In this document: one piece after another, positions 25,482 through 34,552 of the stretch | Numbering within the stretch: position 1 is the first letter of the stretch | Layout of the letters: each line of letters opens with the position of its first letter | Origin: Flavobacteriaceae bacterium CG2_30_34_30 | GTDB lineage: Bacteria; Bacteroidota; Bacteroidia; Flavobacteriales; Flavobacteriaceae | DNA length: 64,000 nt | NCBI GenBank assembly: GCA_001873105.1 | Contig: MNYN01000048.1 | Span: forward strand, 1 to 64,000 | Direction: 5' to 3' | Notes under the pieces: generated by a model | Databases searched by the model: none | Seen by the model: only the letters and a program-made list of their open reading frames with translations | Told to the model about the DNA's origin: nothing | Program-made: the position numbers and the translations under genes

Positions 25482-26252
25482 ATGAAAAAAATACTTATAA
25501 CCTTTATTGCACTTGTTTATTTTCTTCCCCTTTTTAGTCAGGAAGAAAATCATACCATTTCCGGAAAAGTTCTAAACGACGCTAATGATGTGCCAATTGA
25601 AAATGTTCATGTGGTGAATTTAAATCAGGTTATTGGAACAGTTACATCGGAAACCGGTGATTTTACAATTAGCGTAAAAGTTAATGACACCCTTTATTTT
25701 TCCTATCTAGGTTTTAAATCCATACGTGTTAGAGTTACAAACGATTGGTTTACGTATGGTGATATTAAAATTAAAATGACTGAATTAGGCATTGCATTGG
25801 AGGAAATTGTATTACGCCCGGTGCAATTAACCGGCTATTTACAAGTTGATGCTAAAATTATACCCATTTATGATGATTACAGATACAGCATTTCCGGTTT
25901 AAACACTGGTTATGAAGGAGGTCAATCACAACCAAGCGCCTTAAATAAAGTGCTAAGCTCTGTTTTTAATCCCGCAGATTTTCTCTACAATGTGTTTGGT
26001 AAACGACCCAAGCAGATGCGTAAACTACGTCAAATGAAAAGCGATGACAACATCAGAAATCTGTTACATAGCAAGTTTGACAGAGAAACTTTAATGGCCG
26101 TCCTCCAACTAGAAAAGTTAGATATTGATGAAATATTAAACAATTGTAACTACTCTGAAACCTTTATACGTACCGCCAACGATCTTCAAATATTGGATGC
26201 TATAAGTGAATGTTATGAGGAATATAGAGTTTTAAATAGAGGCAGAAATTAA
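25482..26252 (+). CDS. Exported protein with carboxypeptidase-regulatory-like domain
   Basis: A 256-residue protein with signal peptide 1-19 and a beta-sandwich CarboxypepD_reg-like domain at about 24-105 (ISGKVLNDANDVPIENVHVVNLN ... ISVKVNDTLYFSYLGFKS split in two segments). This is the domain found at the N-terminus of SusC/TonB receptors. The C-terminal 140 residues are helical with PSALNKVLSSVFNPADFLY and show no plug or barrel, so it is a stand-alone protein of the periplasm or outer-membrane inner face. The function of these short forms is unknown. It converges on the SPOUT methylase gene. Confidence 0.85.
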   Translation: MKKILITFIALVYFLPLFSQEENHTISGKVLNDANDVPIENVHVVNLNQVIGTVTSETGDFTISVKVNDTLYFSYLGFKSIRVRVTNDWFTYGDIKIKMTELGIALEEIVLRPVQLTGYLQVDAKIIPIYDDYRYSISGLNTGYEGGQSQPSALNKVLSSVFNPADFLYNVFGKRPKQMRKLRQMKSDDNIRNLLHSKFDRETLMAVLQLEKLDIDEILNNCNYSETFIRTANDLQILDAISECYEEYRVLNRGRN

Positions 26253-26303
26253 GAGTCCTTTAAAAAAATACTCTCCTTTTTTTAGCCAGGTTTATTTCTA
26301 AAT

Positions 26304-26966
26304 TTATATGTTATTTGTTTCCTTATATTTTTTTAAAACTCCAGTAATACTCTTGATACTTTTCATTGTCCATTCCAGCCGTTTTTCTGATTGTTCTTCT
26401 TCTGTCAGTTGCCATGGAATTTCTGATCTTCTCAACTTAGAAACCACATCCTGCAAAATTATAGCTGCTGAAACCGAAATATTTAAACTTTCGGTAAAAC
26501 CGTACATTGGAATTTTTAAAAATTCATCGGCTTTGCTAATTACTTTATCAGAAAGCCCTGAAGATTCTTTACCAAAGAAAAAAGCAGCTTTCTGAGTAAT
26601 ATCAAAATCTTCCAGCTTAAGTGCTTCCTCATGAGGTGTTGTAGCAATAATTCGGTATCCCTTTTCTTTCAAAACATTCAAGCAGGAATCTATTTTGTCG
26701 TATCTATATAAATCAACCCACTTTTGTGCGCCTAGGGCAATTTCTTTATCAATTCGTTTTCCTTTAATTTCCTCCACCACATGCAAATCTTGTATACCAA
26801 AAATATCGCAGGTACGCATTACAGCACTTGTATTGTGTAATTGAAAAACATCTTCGGTTACAACAGTAAAATGCCTTGTTCTTTTTGAAACTACTTTTTT
26901 AAATAGAACATTTCTTCTTTCCGTTAAAAAAGTTTCAAGATATGCTAAAAGTTGATAATCAACCAT
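26304..26966 (-). CDS. TrmH-family SPOUT RNA 2'-O-methyltransferase
   Basis: A 220-residue protein with the trefoil-knot motifs of SpoU/TrmH enzymes: HNTSAVMRTCDIFGIQDLHVVEE, FGKESSGLSDKVISKADEFLKIPMYGFTESLNVS-like end (here SLNISVSAAIIL). TrmH proper makes Gm18 in tRNA, and the overall length and C-terminal part LTEEEQSEKRLEWTMKSIK fit TrmH best, but the target could be another tRNA or rRNA site. It is divergent from the sirtuin gene; the 71-bp gap holds TATTTTTG for the plus strand and TATCTTTA for the minus strand. Confidence 0.92.
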   Translation of the reverse strand: MVDYQLLAYLETFLTERRNVLFKKVVSKRTRHFTVVTEDVFQLHNTSAVMRTCDIFGIQDLHVVEEIKGKRIDKEIALGAQKWVDLYRYDKIDSCLNVLKEKGYRIIATTPHEEALKLEDFDITQKAAFFFGKESSGLSDKVISKADEFLKIPMYGFTESLNISVSAAIILQDVVSKLRRSEIPWQLTEEEQSEKRLEWTMKSIKSITGVLKKYKETNNI

Positions 26967-27037
26967 AGAAGTATTATTTTTGGTATAAAGATACGTTTTT
27001 GTTAATAGCGTATAAAAAAATAAGCTTAATGATAGCG

Positions 27038-27715
27038 ATGAAAAATGTGGTAGTATTAACGGGTGCCGGTATTAGTGCTGAAAGCGGCATCAGCACTTTT
27101 AGAGATGCCGGCGGACTCTGGGAGGGGTATGATTTTAAGGAAGTTGCTTCGCCTGAAGGTTGGAGAAAAAACCCTGCTTTAGTACTTGATTTTTACAACA
27201 AAAGAAGGGCGCAATTACTGGAAGTTAAACCCAACTACGCCCATGAAGCTTTGGTAGATTTAGAAAAAAAATACCACGTACAAATCATCACCCAAAACAT
27301 TGACGATTTACACGAAAGAGCCGGTAGCAGTAAGGTTTTGCATTTACACGGCGAGTTACTAAAAGTAAGGAGCAGCTTTGATGAAACCCTAATTTTAGAT
27401 TGGAAAACAGATTTAGTTCTTGGTGATTTTTGTGAACATAACCACCAATTACGACCTCATATTGTTTGGTTTGGTGAAGAAGTACCTATGCTAGATTATG
27501 CTATAAAAATTACACAAAACGCAGATATTTTTATAATAATCGGTACTTCTCTACAAGTATATCCTGCTGCTAGCCTTTTGCATTTTACAAAACCAGAAAT
27601 TCCTATTTATTATATTGATCCAAAACCGGTTTTTGTAAAAAATTTGCCAAATCCTTTAGAAATAATAAGCACTTCAGCTACGGAGGGAATGGTTATTTTA
27701 CTTAAAAAATTATAA
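27038..27715 (+). CDS. Sir2-family NAD-dependent deacylase lacking the zinc cysteines
   Basis: Start taken at ATG 27038 (MKNVVVLTGAGISAESG), 225 residues; a longer ORF uses a TTG and is unlikely. NAD-binding GAGISAESGISTFR, TQNIDDLHERAG and catalytic H104 (HLHGE) are present. Y53-x-x-R56 in DFYNKRR is the acyl-pocket pair of class III (SIRT5-like) desuccinylases. The stretch between HGE and RPHIVWFGE normally carries four zinc cysteines; only C132 is present here. It should remove acyl groups from protein lysines using NAD. Loss of the zinc site looks like a lineage trait and not a truncation, since length is normal. Confidence 0.92.
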   Translation: MKNVVVLTGAGISAESGISTFRDAGGLWEGYDFKEVASPEGWRKNPALVLDFYNKRRAQLLEVKPNYAHEALVDLEKKYHVQIITQNIDDLHERAGSSKVLHLHGELLKVRSSFDETLILDWKTDLVLGDFCEHNHQLRPHIVWFGEEVPMLDYAIKITQNADIFIIIGTSLQVYPAASLLHFTKPEIPIYYIDPKPVFVKNLPNPLEIISTSATEGMVILLKKL

Positions 27716-27768
27716 GTATTTTAAAACTATATTTTTATATATCCAATTAACAAATAACTAAATATGTT

Positions 27769-27776
27769 TACCTTTG
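27769..27776 (+). promoter_or_regulatory. TACCTTTG -7 box of purB
   Basis: A perfect TAnnTTTG box lies 19 nt before the purB ATG. No good TTG is visible at the -33 position. Confidence 0.6.
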
Positions 27777-27795
27777 CCTCTTTATTTAAAAAACT

Positions 27796-29139
27796 ATGAA
27801 AACCAACACATTACAAGCAATTTCACCAATAGACGGCAGATACCTATCAAAAACTTCCGCACTTATCCCCTATTTTTCAGAGGAAGCACTAATTAGATAT
27901 CGTGTTTTAGTGGAAATAGAGTATTTTATAGCTTTATGTGAAATTCCATTACCACAATTGAAAGATTTTGATGCAACCCTATTTTCCGCGTTACGTGAAA
28001 TTTACACTTCTTTTTCTACCGAAGATGCCCAACAAATAAAAAAAATAGAAAAAACAACAAACCACGATGTTAAAGCCGTTGAATATTTTATTAAAGAAAA
28101 ATTTGACGTATTACACCTTAATAAATTTAAAGAATTTATCCATTTTGGATTGACATCACAAGACATTAACAATACGGCCATTCCACTATCTATCAAAGAC
28201 GCAACTCTCAATGTATATATACCTCTTTTAGAACAATTGATAACTTCGCTTAAATCACGAGCAAAAGAATGGGCAAACATACCCATGTTAGCAAAAACAC
28301 ACGGACAACCAGCATCTCCTACCCGTTTAGGAAAAGAAATTGAAGTTTTTGTAGTTCGTTTAGAAGAACAACTAACTATTTTAAAAAACACCAAAAACGC
28401 AGCAAAATTTGGCGGAGCCACAGGAAATTTTAATGCGCACAAAGTTGCTTACCCAGCTATAGATTGGAAGATATTTGCTTCAAATTTTGTTGAAAAAAAA
28501 CTTAGATTACACCGCTCCTTTCCAACCACACAAATTGAGCATTACGACCATTTAGCTGCTCTTTTTGATGCCTTTAAACGAATTAATACTATCCTTTTGG
28601 ATTTAGATAGAGATTTTTGGACGTATATATCTATGGACTATTTCAAACAGAAGATTAAAGATGGTGAGGTCGGCTCCTCAGCAATGCCACATAAGGTAAA
28701 CCCAATTGATTTTGAAAATTCAGAAGGGAATTTAGGACTTGCCAATGCTATTTTTGAACATCTTTCGGCAAAATTACCTGTTAGTCGTTTGCAACGTGAC
28801 TTAACAGATAGCACGGTTCTGAGAAATGTAGGAGTCCCTATTGGTCATACCTTAATTGCACTGCATGCTACTTTAAAAGGTGTTGAAAAATTAGTGCTAA
28901 ATGAAAATAAAATTGCCGAAGATCTCGAAAACAATTGGGCGGTAGTAGCCGAAGCAATTCAAACAATTTTGCGAAGAGAAGGATATCCAAATCCGTATGA
29001 AGCTTTAAAAGAACTTACACGAACCAATCAAAAAATAAATCAAAAATCGATAGCAGATTTTATTGCGCAATTAGCTATTTCTGAAAACATTAAAAATGAA
29101 CTTTTCGCGATTACTCCATTCAATTATACCGGCATTTAG
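27796..29139 (+). CDS. purB: Adenylosuccinate lyase
   Basis: A 447-residue fumarase/aspartase-superfamily enzyme acting twice in purine synthesis (SAICAR to AICAR, adenylosuccinate to AMP). The start ISPIDGRYLSKTSALIPYFSE is characteristic of the longer PurB subgroup found in E. coli. Other markers are KTTNHDVKAVEYF, HFGLTSQDINNTA, LAKTHGQPASPTRLGKE, GATGNFNAHKVAYP and the signature loop SSAMPHKVNPIDFENSEG carrying the catalytic Ser. Monocistronic by position. Confidence 0.98.
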   Translation: MKTNTLQAISPIDGRYLSKTSALIPYFSEEALIRYRVLVEIEYFIALCEIPLPQLKDFDATLFSALREIYTSFSTEDAQQIKKIEKTTNHDVKAVEYFIKEKFDVLHLNKFKEFIHFGLTSQDINNTAIPLSIKDATLNVYIPLLEQLITSLKSRAKEWANIPMLAKTHGQPASPTRLGKEIEVFVVRLEEQLTILKNTKNAAKFGGATGNFNAHKVAYPAIDWKIFASNFVEKKLRLHRSFPTTQIEHYDHLAALFDAFKRINTILLDLDRDFWTYISMDYFKQKIKDGEVGSSAMPHKVNPIDFENSEGNLGLANAIFEHLSAKLPVSRLQRDLTDSTVLRNVGVPIGHTLIALHATLKGVEKLVLNENKIAEDLENNWAVVAEAIQTILRREGYPNPYEALKELTRTNQKINQKSIADFIAQLAISENIKNELFAITPFNYTGI

Positions 29140-29167
29140 TGGTATTAAATTACTAGCAACAGCATTG

Positions 29168-29200
29168 TTAGGTATTATTTTCAAATAAAATATTACCTAA
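29168..29200 (+). terminator. Hairpin downstream of purB
   Basis: TTAGGTATTATTTT pairs with AAAATATTACCTAA with one mismatch around a 5-nt loop. There is no T run after it, so it may act as a 3'-end stabiliser and not as a classic terminator. The remaining bases up to 29429 show no further feature beyond a weak TTTG-like box near 29398. Confidence 0.5.
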
Positions 29201-29429
29201 AAATTGCAAACAATTTACCTTAGAACTCACAAAATAGACTTGGGCAAACCATTTTAAATTGCTGGTTGAAAGCACTAATAAAATCTATTTATTTACCTTC
29301 AATACTTCCAAAAACAATTGGTATGTAAGATTTCAAGTAAAAATTGGATTTTAAAGTAAAACTACTTATTGCCCGTTTTGTAAACACTTTGAGAAAAATT
29401 TGGTATATTCACTTGTAATATATCATGAA

Positions 29430-30365
29430 ATGAAAGCCTTTCTCTATTGTGGCATTTTCTTTTCAATTATCTCTTCGGTATTTTCACAACCACCAATAAT
29501 TGAAGCCAAGCTATATAACTCTACTAGAGGTGAAGCCATTTATTTGCCTTTAGGAAGAATTTCCTTCGCAGATAAGGTAGTGTCTTTTTCAATTGGCATT
29601 CCACAAGCAAAAGAAGAATTTTCTAATCCGGAGGAAGCCCTTGGAGAGCCCAATTACACCCATTATAAAGTGCCTCGATATGTTTCTTTAGGATGTAAAG
29701 GAAAGTTAGTACTAGAGTTTACTGACAATGGGTTTATTGATATGGATGGACCGGATTTATATGTTTGGGAAGTTGGACCCTCAGAGGAAGATTTTCTTTT
29801 TGAAATATCTATAGATGGTAAAGAATGGCGAAGTTTAGGAGTTATAAATGGGGGAAAGTCATATATAGACATCGCACCGGTAGTAAAAAGGAAGAGAGAA
29901 GTTTTTTACTTTGTTAGAATAACCGATATTGAAAGAATTTGTACTGGAAACTCTCCGGGAGCAGATATCGATGCCGTGGGAACGATAAGTGGTGTTATAA
30001 AAATAGAATTACAAGCCGATGTACTATTTGATTCCGCTCAATATTTTTTGAAACCGGAAGCCAAAGTGATTATTGAAAACCTTGCCAACCAAATTTTGAA
30101 AGTAGGCATGGCGGAAATACAACTAGAAGGCCATACCGATAGTGACGGCAGCGAACCCTATAATATTAACCTTTCGCAACAAAGAGCTAACTCGGTTTTA
30201 AAAAAGCTGAAAGAACATTTAAAAGTGGGAAAATTTCTTTATATTACTATAGCTTCCGGAGAATCAAAACCTATTGCTACAAATAAAACCGAAGCAGGAA
30301 AACAACGAAACCGAAGAGTAGAAATTATTGTTTTACCTCATAAGGATTTTTATAAGAAAAAGTAG
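29430..30365 (+). CDS. Exported OmpA-family protein with N-terminal surface-type domain
   Basis: ATG at 29430 gives MKAFLYCGIFFSIISSVFS, a good signal peptide; the longer TTG-initiated ORF is rejected. Residues about 30-190 contain DGPDLYVWEVGPSEED, ISIDGKEWRSLG and PGADIDAVG, a beta-sandwich domain common in cell-surface proteins (pattern DLxVxEVG ... SxDGxxW ... PGADIDAVG). A C-terminal OmpA domain (about 200-311) has FDSAQYFLKPEAKVIIE, LEGHTDSDGSEPYN and NRRVEIIV. The protein therefore bridges peptidoglycan and some envelope or extracellular ligand. Monocistronic. The gene partner, if any, is not visible. Confidence 0.87.
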   Translation: MKAFLYCGIFFSIISSVFSQPPIIEAKLYNSTRGEAIYLPLGRISFADKVVSFSIGIPQAKEEFSNPEEALGEPNYTHYKVPRYVSLGCKGKLVLEFTDNGFIDMDGPDLYVWEVGPSEEDFLFEISIDGKEWRSLGVINGGKSYIDIAPVVKRKREVFYFVRITDIERICTGNSPGADIDAVGTISGVIKIELQADVLFDSAQYFLKPEAKVIIENLANQILKVGMAEIQLEGHTDSDGSEPYNINLSQQRANSVLKKLKEHLKVGKFLYITIASGESKPIATNKTEAGKQRNRRVEIIVLPHKDFYKKK

Positions 30366-30503
30366 CAATAAATAAAAAAACTTCCAACTTCTATCTTCAC
30401 TTTATTCTAATTTCTCGCAAAGCCGCAAAGAAAAATCATAATACTTTTTACCCAATACTTAATACTATTTCCTCACTCCCAAGTCCCAACTTCTAGCTCC
30501 CAA

Positions 30504-31763
30504 TTATGTTTTTTGTTTCTTCTTTTCAGCTGCCGGAAAAAGCACATTATTCAAAATCAACCGATAGCCTGGTGAATTTGGGTGTAAAGCAAGTTCTGTT
30601 GGAGCATCGCCAACTCGGTGTTCATAATCTTCGGGGTCGTGACCCCCGTAAAAAGTGAAAAATCCCTTTCCTTTTATACCGTGAATATATCTGGCTTCGT
30701 TATTTAATTTATTTTTCCCCATAACTAGGACATTAGTCTTAATTTCCTTAGGGTCAAAAGATGTTGACTGCCCCATAAATCCTTTAACAAGTGAGGTATG
30801 GTTTTGTACTAACATGGTAGGAATTGGATCCCATTTTGCTGAATAATCCATTAAAGAAAAATAATCATTGTCTCTAGGAATATTTCGTTTTGTGGTCATA
30901 TCAATGGAACTGAATTCATAAACCATAGGGTCTCGCTCCAGAATAAAATCAGTAAACGCAAAGGTTTTCTCAAAATCAATTTTATTTTGATAACCGGCAT
31001 CACTGGCATCGCCATCAAACATGGGTTCACAAATATCAACATCCTCTGCAGCTAGCGCAATATCAAAAGAATCAGTTGCGCTACACATAGCAAACATAAA
31101 ACCTCCACCTACTACATAATCTCTAATTTTTAGAGCCACTGCTAATTTAGCATCAGAAACTTTGTTAAAACCTAATTTTGTGGCAAGTGCTTCGGCTTCT
31201 TTTTTTTGTTCTATATACCACGGGGCATTTCTATAAACGCGATAAAACTTTCCATACTGTCCAGTAAAATCTTCGTGGTGAAGGTGAAGCCAGTCGTATA
31301 ATAACAAATTATCGGCTAAAACTTCTTCGTCGTAAAGAACATCATAAGGAATTTCGGCATAGGTTAAAACCATAGTCACTGCATCATCCCAAGGCACATT
31401 GGTTTTTGGAGAATACACTGCAATACGAGGTGCTTTTTCTAATAATATAGCATCCATATTTTTAGACGGACTGCTTATTTCCAGTAAAATTTGTTCTGCT
31501 TTGTTATCGGAAAGTATTTCAAAAGAAACGCCACGAATTTGGCATTCTCTTCTAATATCCTCAGTGTCTGGAAGTAAAAAAGAACCTCCTCGATAATTGA
31601 GTAACCATTTTACATTTTGCGATTTTTCAAGTGACCAGTAGGTAATTCCATAAGCTTTAAGATGTTCCTTTTGGCTTTCGGCATCCATTGGAATAAGAAT
31701 ATAGGACGCAAAAGTGGGCAAACATAAAAGAAGAAATACTAAAGTAACTATATATTTTTTCAT
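30504..31763 (-). CDS. Exported conserved protein of the family mislabelled asparagine synthetase B
   Basis: A 419-residue protein with signal peptide 1-19 (MKKYIVTLVFLLLCLPTFAS). It matches a Bacteroidota family that databases often call asparagine synthetase B, from memory. It has neither the N-terminal Cys nucleophile of a glutaminase domain nor the PP-loop SGGxDS of a synthetase. It does contain GGGFMFAMCSATDSFDIALAA, split here as GGGFMFAMCSATDSFD then IALAA, reminiscent of the nucleophile elbow of a class I amidotransferase-like fold. A C-terminal GKGFFTFYGGHDPEDYEHR is conserved-looking. A periplasmic enzyme or binding protein is likely; the true function is unknown. Confidence 0.8.
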   Translation of the reverse strand: MKKYIVTLVFLLLCLPTFASYILIPMDAESQKEHLKAYGITYWSLEKSQNVKWLLNYRGGSFLLPDTEDIRRECQIRGVSFEILSDNKAEQILLEISSPSKNMDAILLEKAPRIAVYSPKTNVPWDDAVTMVLTYAEIPYDVLYDEEVLADNLLLYDWLHLHHEDFTGQYGKFYRVYRNAPWYIEQKKEAEALATKLGFNKVSDAKLAVALKIRDYVVGGGFMFAMCSATDSFDIALAAEDVDICEPMFDGDASDAGYQNKIDFEKTFAFTDFILERDPMVYEFSSIDMTTKRNIPRDNDYFSLMDYSAKWDPIPTMLVQNHTSLVKGFMGQSTSFDPKEIKTNVLVMGKNKLNNEARYIHGIKGKGFFTFYGGHDPEDYEHRVGDAPTELALHPNSPGYRLILNNVLFPAAEKKKQKT

Positions 31764-31818
31764 CGCACTAATATAACGACAAAAACTGTTTTTTAGAATA
31801 GGTTTCCAATAAATTTAA

Positions 31819-33378
31819 CTAAAACGGAATACCGTCGTCAGTACCTTCTGGAGATAAATCATCATTCAAAGCACTGCCGAAAGCCTCGTTAGCTGATGGA
31901 AAGTTCTCTGTTTTAAACGTATTATCGTTAGCAGCATCGTTCATTCTAGAATGAAATTCATAAGGCGAATCAAAGGAATCTAGATTTTCAAATTTGCCGA
32001 GTTTTCCAATAAATTTCAATCGTATTTCATCCAAACCTCCATTACGATGCTTTGCAACAATAAACTCTGCTTGTCCTTCTGTTGGTGTTTTGTCGTCGTC
32101 ATCCCACTCGTCAATTTTGTAATATTCCGGACGGTAAATAAAGGAAACAATATCGGCATCTTGCTCAATAGCTCCTGATTCTCTAAGGTCAGAAAGCAAT
32201 GGACGTTTTGTGCCACCTCTGGTTTCTACAGCACGAGATAGCTGAGAAAGTGCCACTACCGGAATGTCTAATTCTTTAGCTAATGCTTTTAAATTTCTGG
32301 AAATAGTTGATATTTCCTGCTCTCTATTCCCTCCGCCTTTTTGTCCACCACCGGCAGTCATTAATTGTAAATAATCCACAAAAATAATTTTTATGCCGTG
32401 CTTAGAAGAAAGCCGTCTAGCTTTTGCTCGTAAGTCAAAAATAGACAAGGAGGGTGAGTCATCAATATAAAGAGGGGCTTTTTCAAGACCTTGTACTTTA
32501 ACATTTAATTGTTCCCATTCGTGTTTTTCTAGGTTTCCTGTTCTTAATTTTTCAGAGCTCAATCCGGTTTCTGAAGAAATTAAACGAGTAATAAGTTGTA
32601 CGGATGACATTTCTAAAGAGAAAAAAGCAACAGGAATATTGTGTTGTACTGCGATATTTCTAGCCATAGAAAGGGTTAAAGCGGTTTTACCCATACCGGG
32701 ACGAGCTGCTATAATAACTAAATCACTAGGTTGCCAGCCTGAGGTTAGTTTATCTAATTTATCAAAACCCGAAGGCACTCCGGAAAGACCTTCTTTGTTT
32801 GCCATTTCTTGAATCTTCTTTTTAGCCTGAATAACTAAATTTTGGGCTGTTTCAGAAGATCGTTTTATATTTCCTTGGGTAACTTCATATAGTTTAGATT
32901 CAGCACTGTCTAACAAATCAAAAACATCGGTTGATTCATTGTAAGAATCTTCGATAATTTCATTAGATATTTTTATTAAACTTCGTTGTATGAATTTTTG
33001 GAGAATAATGCGTGCATGAAACTCTATATGTGCTGAGGAAGATACTTTTTGCGTAAGTTGAATAAGATAATATTCGCCACCAATAGTCTCTAAATTTCCT
33101 TCTCGTTTTAGCTGAGCGGAAACGGTTAATAAGTCAATGGGCTGCCCACTTTTAAAGAGCTGATAAATTGCTGCAAAGATGTGTTGGTGCGCTTCTTTAT
33201 AAAAAACCTCCGGATTAAGAAGATCGATAATTTCATCGACACCCTTTTTATCAATCATCATGGCTCCAATCACAACTTCTTCTAAATCAATAGCTTGTGG
33301 CGGTATTTTTCCTTTTTCAAGTGAAATTACTTGTGATTTACGGGTTGGATATTCAATGTGAGGTTGTACTTTTTCCAT
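31819..33378 (-). CDS. dnaB: Replicative DNA helicase
   Basis: A 519-residue hexameric 5'-3' helicase that drives the replication fork. The N-terminal domain (about 27-130) begins PPQAIDLEEVVIGAMMID. RecA-type core: Walker A ARPGMGKTA at 225-233, Walker B IIFVDYLQLM at 331-340, LSQLSRAVETR and the arginine-containing LRESGAIEQDAD. No intein is present. The acidic C-tail LNDDLSPEGTDDGIPF is usual for the phylum. It is downstream of accA but separated by a terminator, so transcribed on its own. Confidence 0.98.
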   Translation of the reverse strand: MEKVQPHIEYPTRKSQVISLEKGKIPPQAIDLEEVVIGAMMIDKKGVDEIIDLLNPEVFYKEAHQHIFAAIYQLFKSGQPIDLLTVSAQLKREGNLETIGGEYYLIQLTQKVSSSAHIEFHARIILQKFIQRSLIKISNEIIEDSYNESTDVFDLLDSAESKLYEVTQGNIKRSSETAQNLVIQAKKKIQEMANKEGLSGVPSGFDKLDKLTSGWQPSDLVIIAARPGMGKTALTLSMARNIAVQHNIPVAFFSLEMSSVQLITRLISSETGLSSEKLRTGNLEKHEWEQLNVKVQGLEKAPLYIDDSPSLSIFDLRAKARRLSSKHGIKIIFVDYLQLMTAGGGQKGGGNREQEISTISRNLKALAKELDIPVVALSQLSRAVETRGGTKRPLLSDLRESGAIEQDADIVSFIYRPEYYKIDEWDDDDKTPTEGQAEFIVAKHRNGGLDEIRLKFIGKLGKFENLDSFDSPYEFHSRMNDAANDNTFKTENFPSANEAFGSALNDDLSPEGTDDGIPF

Positions 33379-33489
33379 TTGGTGAATGTAAAGAAAATGT
33401 TAATAAATTGGACACATTAAATATAGGGAACTCTTAACAGGTAATCAACATTTTAACTGTTAATAACTCGATAAAATTGTTAACAACCA

Positions 33490-33520
33490 TAAAAAAATCC
33501 AAAGTAAAAACTTCGGATTA
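33490..33520 (-). terminator. Rho-independent terminator after accA
   Basis: Read on the minus strand, AATCCGAAGT-TTTT-ACTTTGGATT forms a 10-bp stem with one mismatch (33496-33519), followed by a run of seven T. It lies 28 bp past the accA stop and ends the tgt-to-accA unit. Confidence 0.85.
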
Positions 33521-33546
33521 TTGTAAGTTGTTGATTTTAGAAACAG

Positions 33547-34500
33547 TTACCCTTTAAACTCTCCCATTTCAAAATATTTATTCATTCTTTTTTGTACTAA
33601 ATTTTCTGGGGATAAGTTTTTAAATTCAGAATACGCTTTTACAATTTCATCAGAAACTGTTTTAAAAGTAGTTTCTCTATCGCTATGTGCTCCACCCAAG
33701 GGTTCTTTAACGATGGTATCAATTAGTTTTTGTTTTTTCATATCAATAGCCGTTAACTTAAGGGCTTCTGCTGCTTGTTCTTTAAATTCCCAACTACGCC
33801 ATAAAATTGAAGAACAACTCTCTGGTGAAATAACTGAATACCAAGTATTTTCAAGCATTAATATTTTATCCCCAACACCGATTCCCAAAGCACCACCACT
33901 AGCGCCTTCCCCTACTATGACAACAATAATAGGTACTTTTAAGCGGCACATTTCAAAAATATTTCTGGCTATGGCTTCTCCTTGTCCTCTTTCTTCTGCT
34001 TCTAGGCCTGGATAGGCACCTGGAGTATCAATGATGGAGACAACAGGAATTCCAAATTTTTCAGCAGATTTCATTAAGCGAAGAGCCTTTCTATATCCTT
34101 CCGGATTTGCCATCCCAAAATTTCTAAACTGTCTGGTTTTGGTGTTATACCCTTTTTGTTGCCCTATAAACATAAAACTTTGGTCGCCTATTTTTCCTAA
34201 GCCACCTATCATAGCTTTATCATCTTTAAAATTTCTATCGCCATGAAGTTCTAAAAATGATTCCCCACAAATAGCCCTAATGTAATCTAGGGTATAAGGT
34301 CGGTTTGGGTGTCGAGAAAGCTGAACTCGTTGCCAAGGTGTGAGATTTTTGTATATCTCTTTTTTGGTGTCCTGAAGTTTTTTTTCAATTTGCTTACAGG
34401 TATTGGTCACATCTACATCACTCTCTTTACCTATCAAAGTACACTTATCCAGCTGTTCAGCAAGCTCTTTAATGGGTAATTCAAAATCAAGATATTCCAT
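33547..34500 (-). CDS. accA: Acetyl-CoA carboxylase carboxyltransferase subunit alpha
   Basis: A 317-residue subunit that, with AccD, transfers the carboxyl group from carboxybiotin to acetyl-CoA, the first step of fatty acid synthesis. Recognised by [17 protein letters not shown], the RPYTLDYI segment, [41 protein letters not shown] and the oxyanion region [15 protein letters not shown]. Length matches the family. A TATCTTTG box at 34531 suggests its own promoter in addition to readthrough from the genes above. Confidence 0.98.
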   Translation of the reverse strand: MEYLDFELPIKELAEQLDKCTLIGKESDVDVTNTCKQIEKKLQDTKKEIYKNLTPWQRVQLSRHPNRPYTLDYIRAICGESFLELHGDRNFKDDKAMIGGLGKIGDQSFMFIGQQKGYNTKTRQFRNFGMANPEGYRKALRLMKSAEKFGIPVVSIIDTPGAYPGLEAEERGQGEAIARNIFEMCRLKVPIIVVIVGEGASGGALGIGVGDKILMLENTWYSVISPESCSSILWRSWEFKEQAAEALKLTAIDMKKQKLIDTIVKEPLGGAHSDRETTFKTVSDEIVKAYSEFKNLSPENLVQKRMNKYFEMGEFKG

Positions 34501-34530
34501 TAGTATTGGTTTTATTAAAACGTTAGCCTA

Positions 34531-34538
34531 CAAAGATA
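34531..34538 (-). promoter_or_regulatory. TATCTTTG -7 box upstream of accA
   Basis: On the minus strand TATCTTTG lies 30 nt upstream of the accA ATG, inside the gap to the EamA gene. No strong -33 element is seen. Confidence 0.45.
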
Positions 34539-34552
34539 AAAACTTTGCAGGA

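Noticed and set aside
30504-31763. Functional asparagine synthetase
   Set aside because: It has a signal peptide and neither catalytic signature of AsnB.
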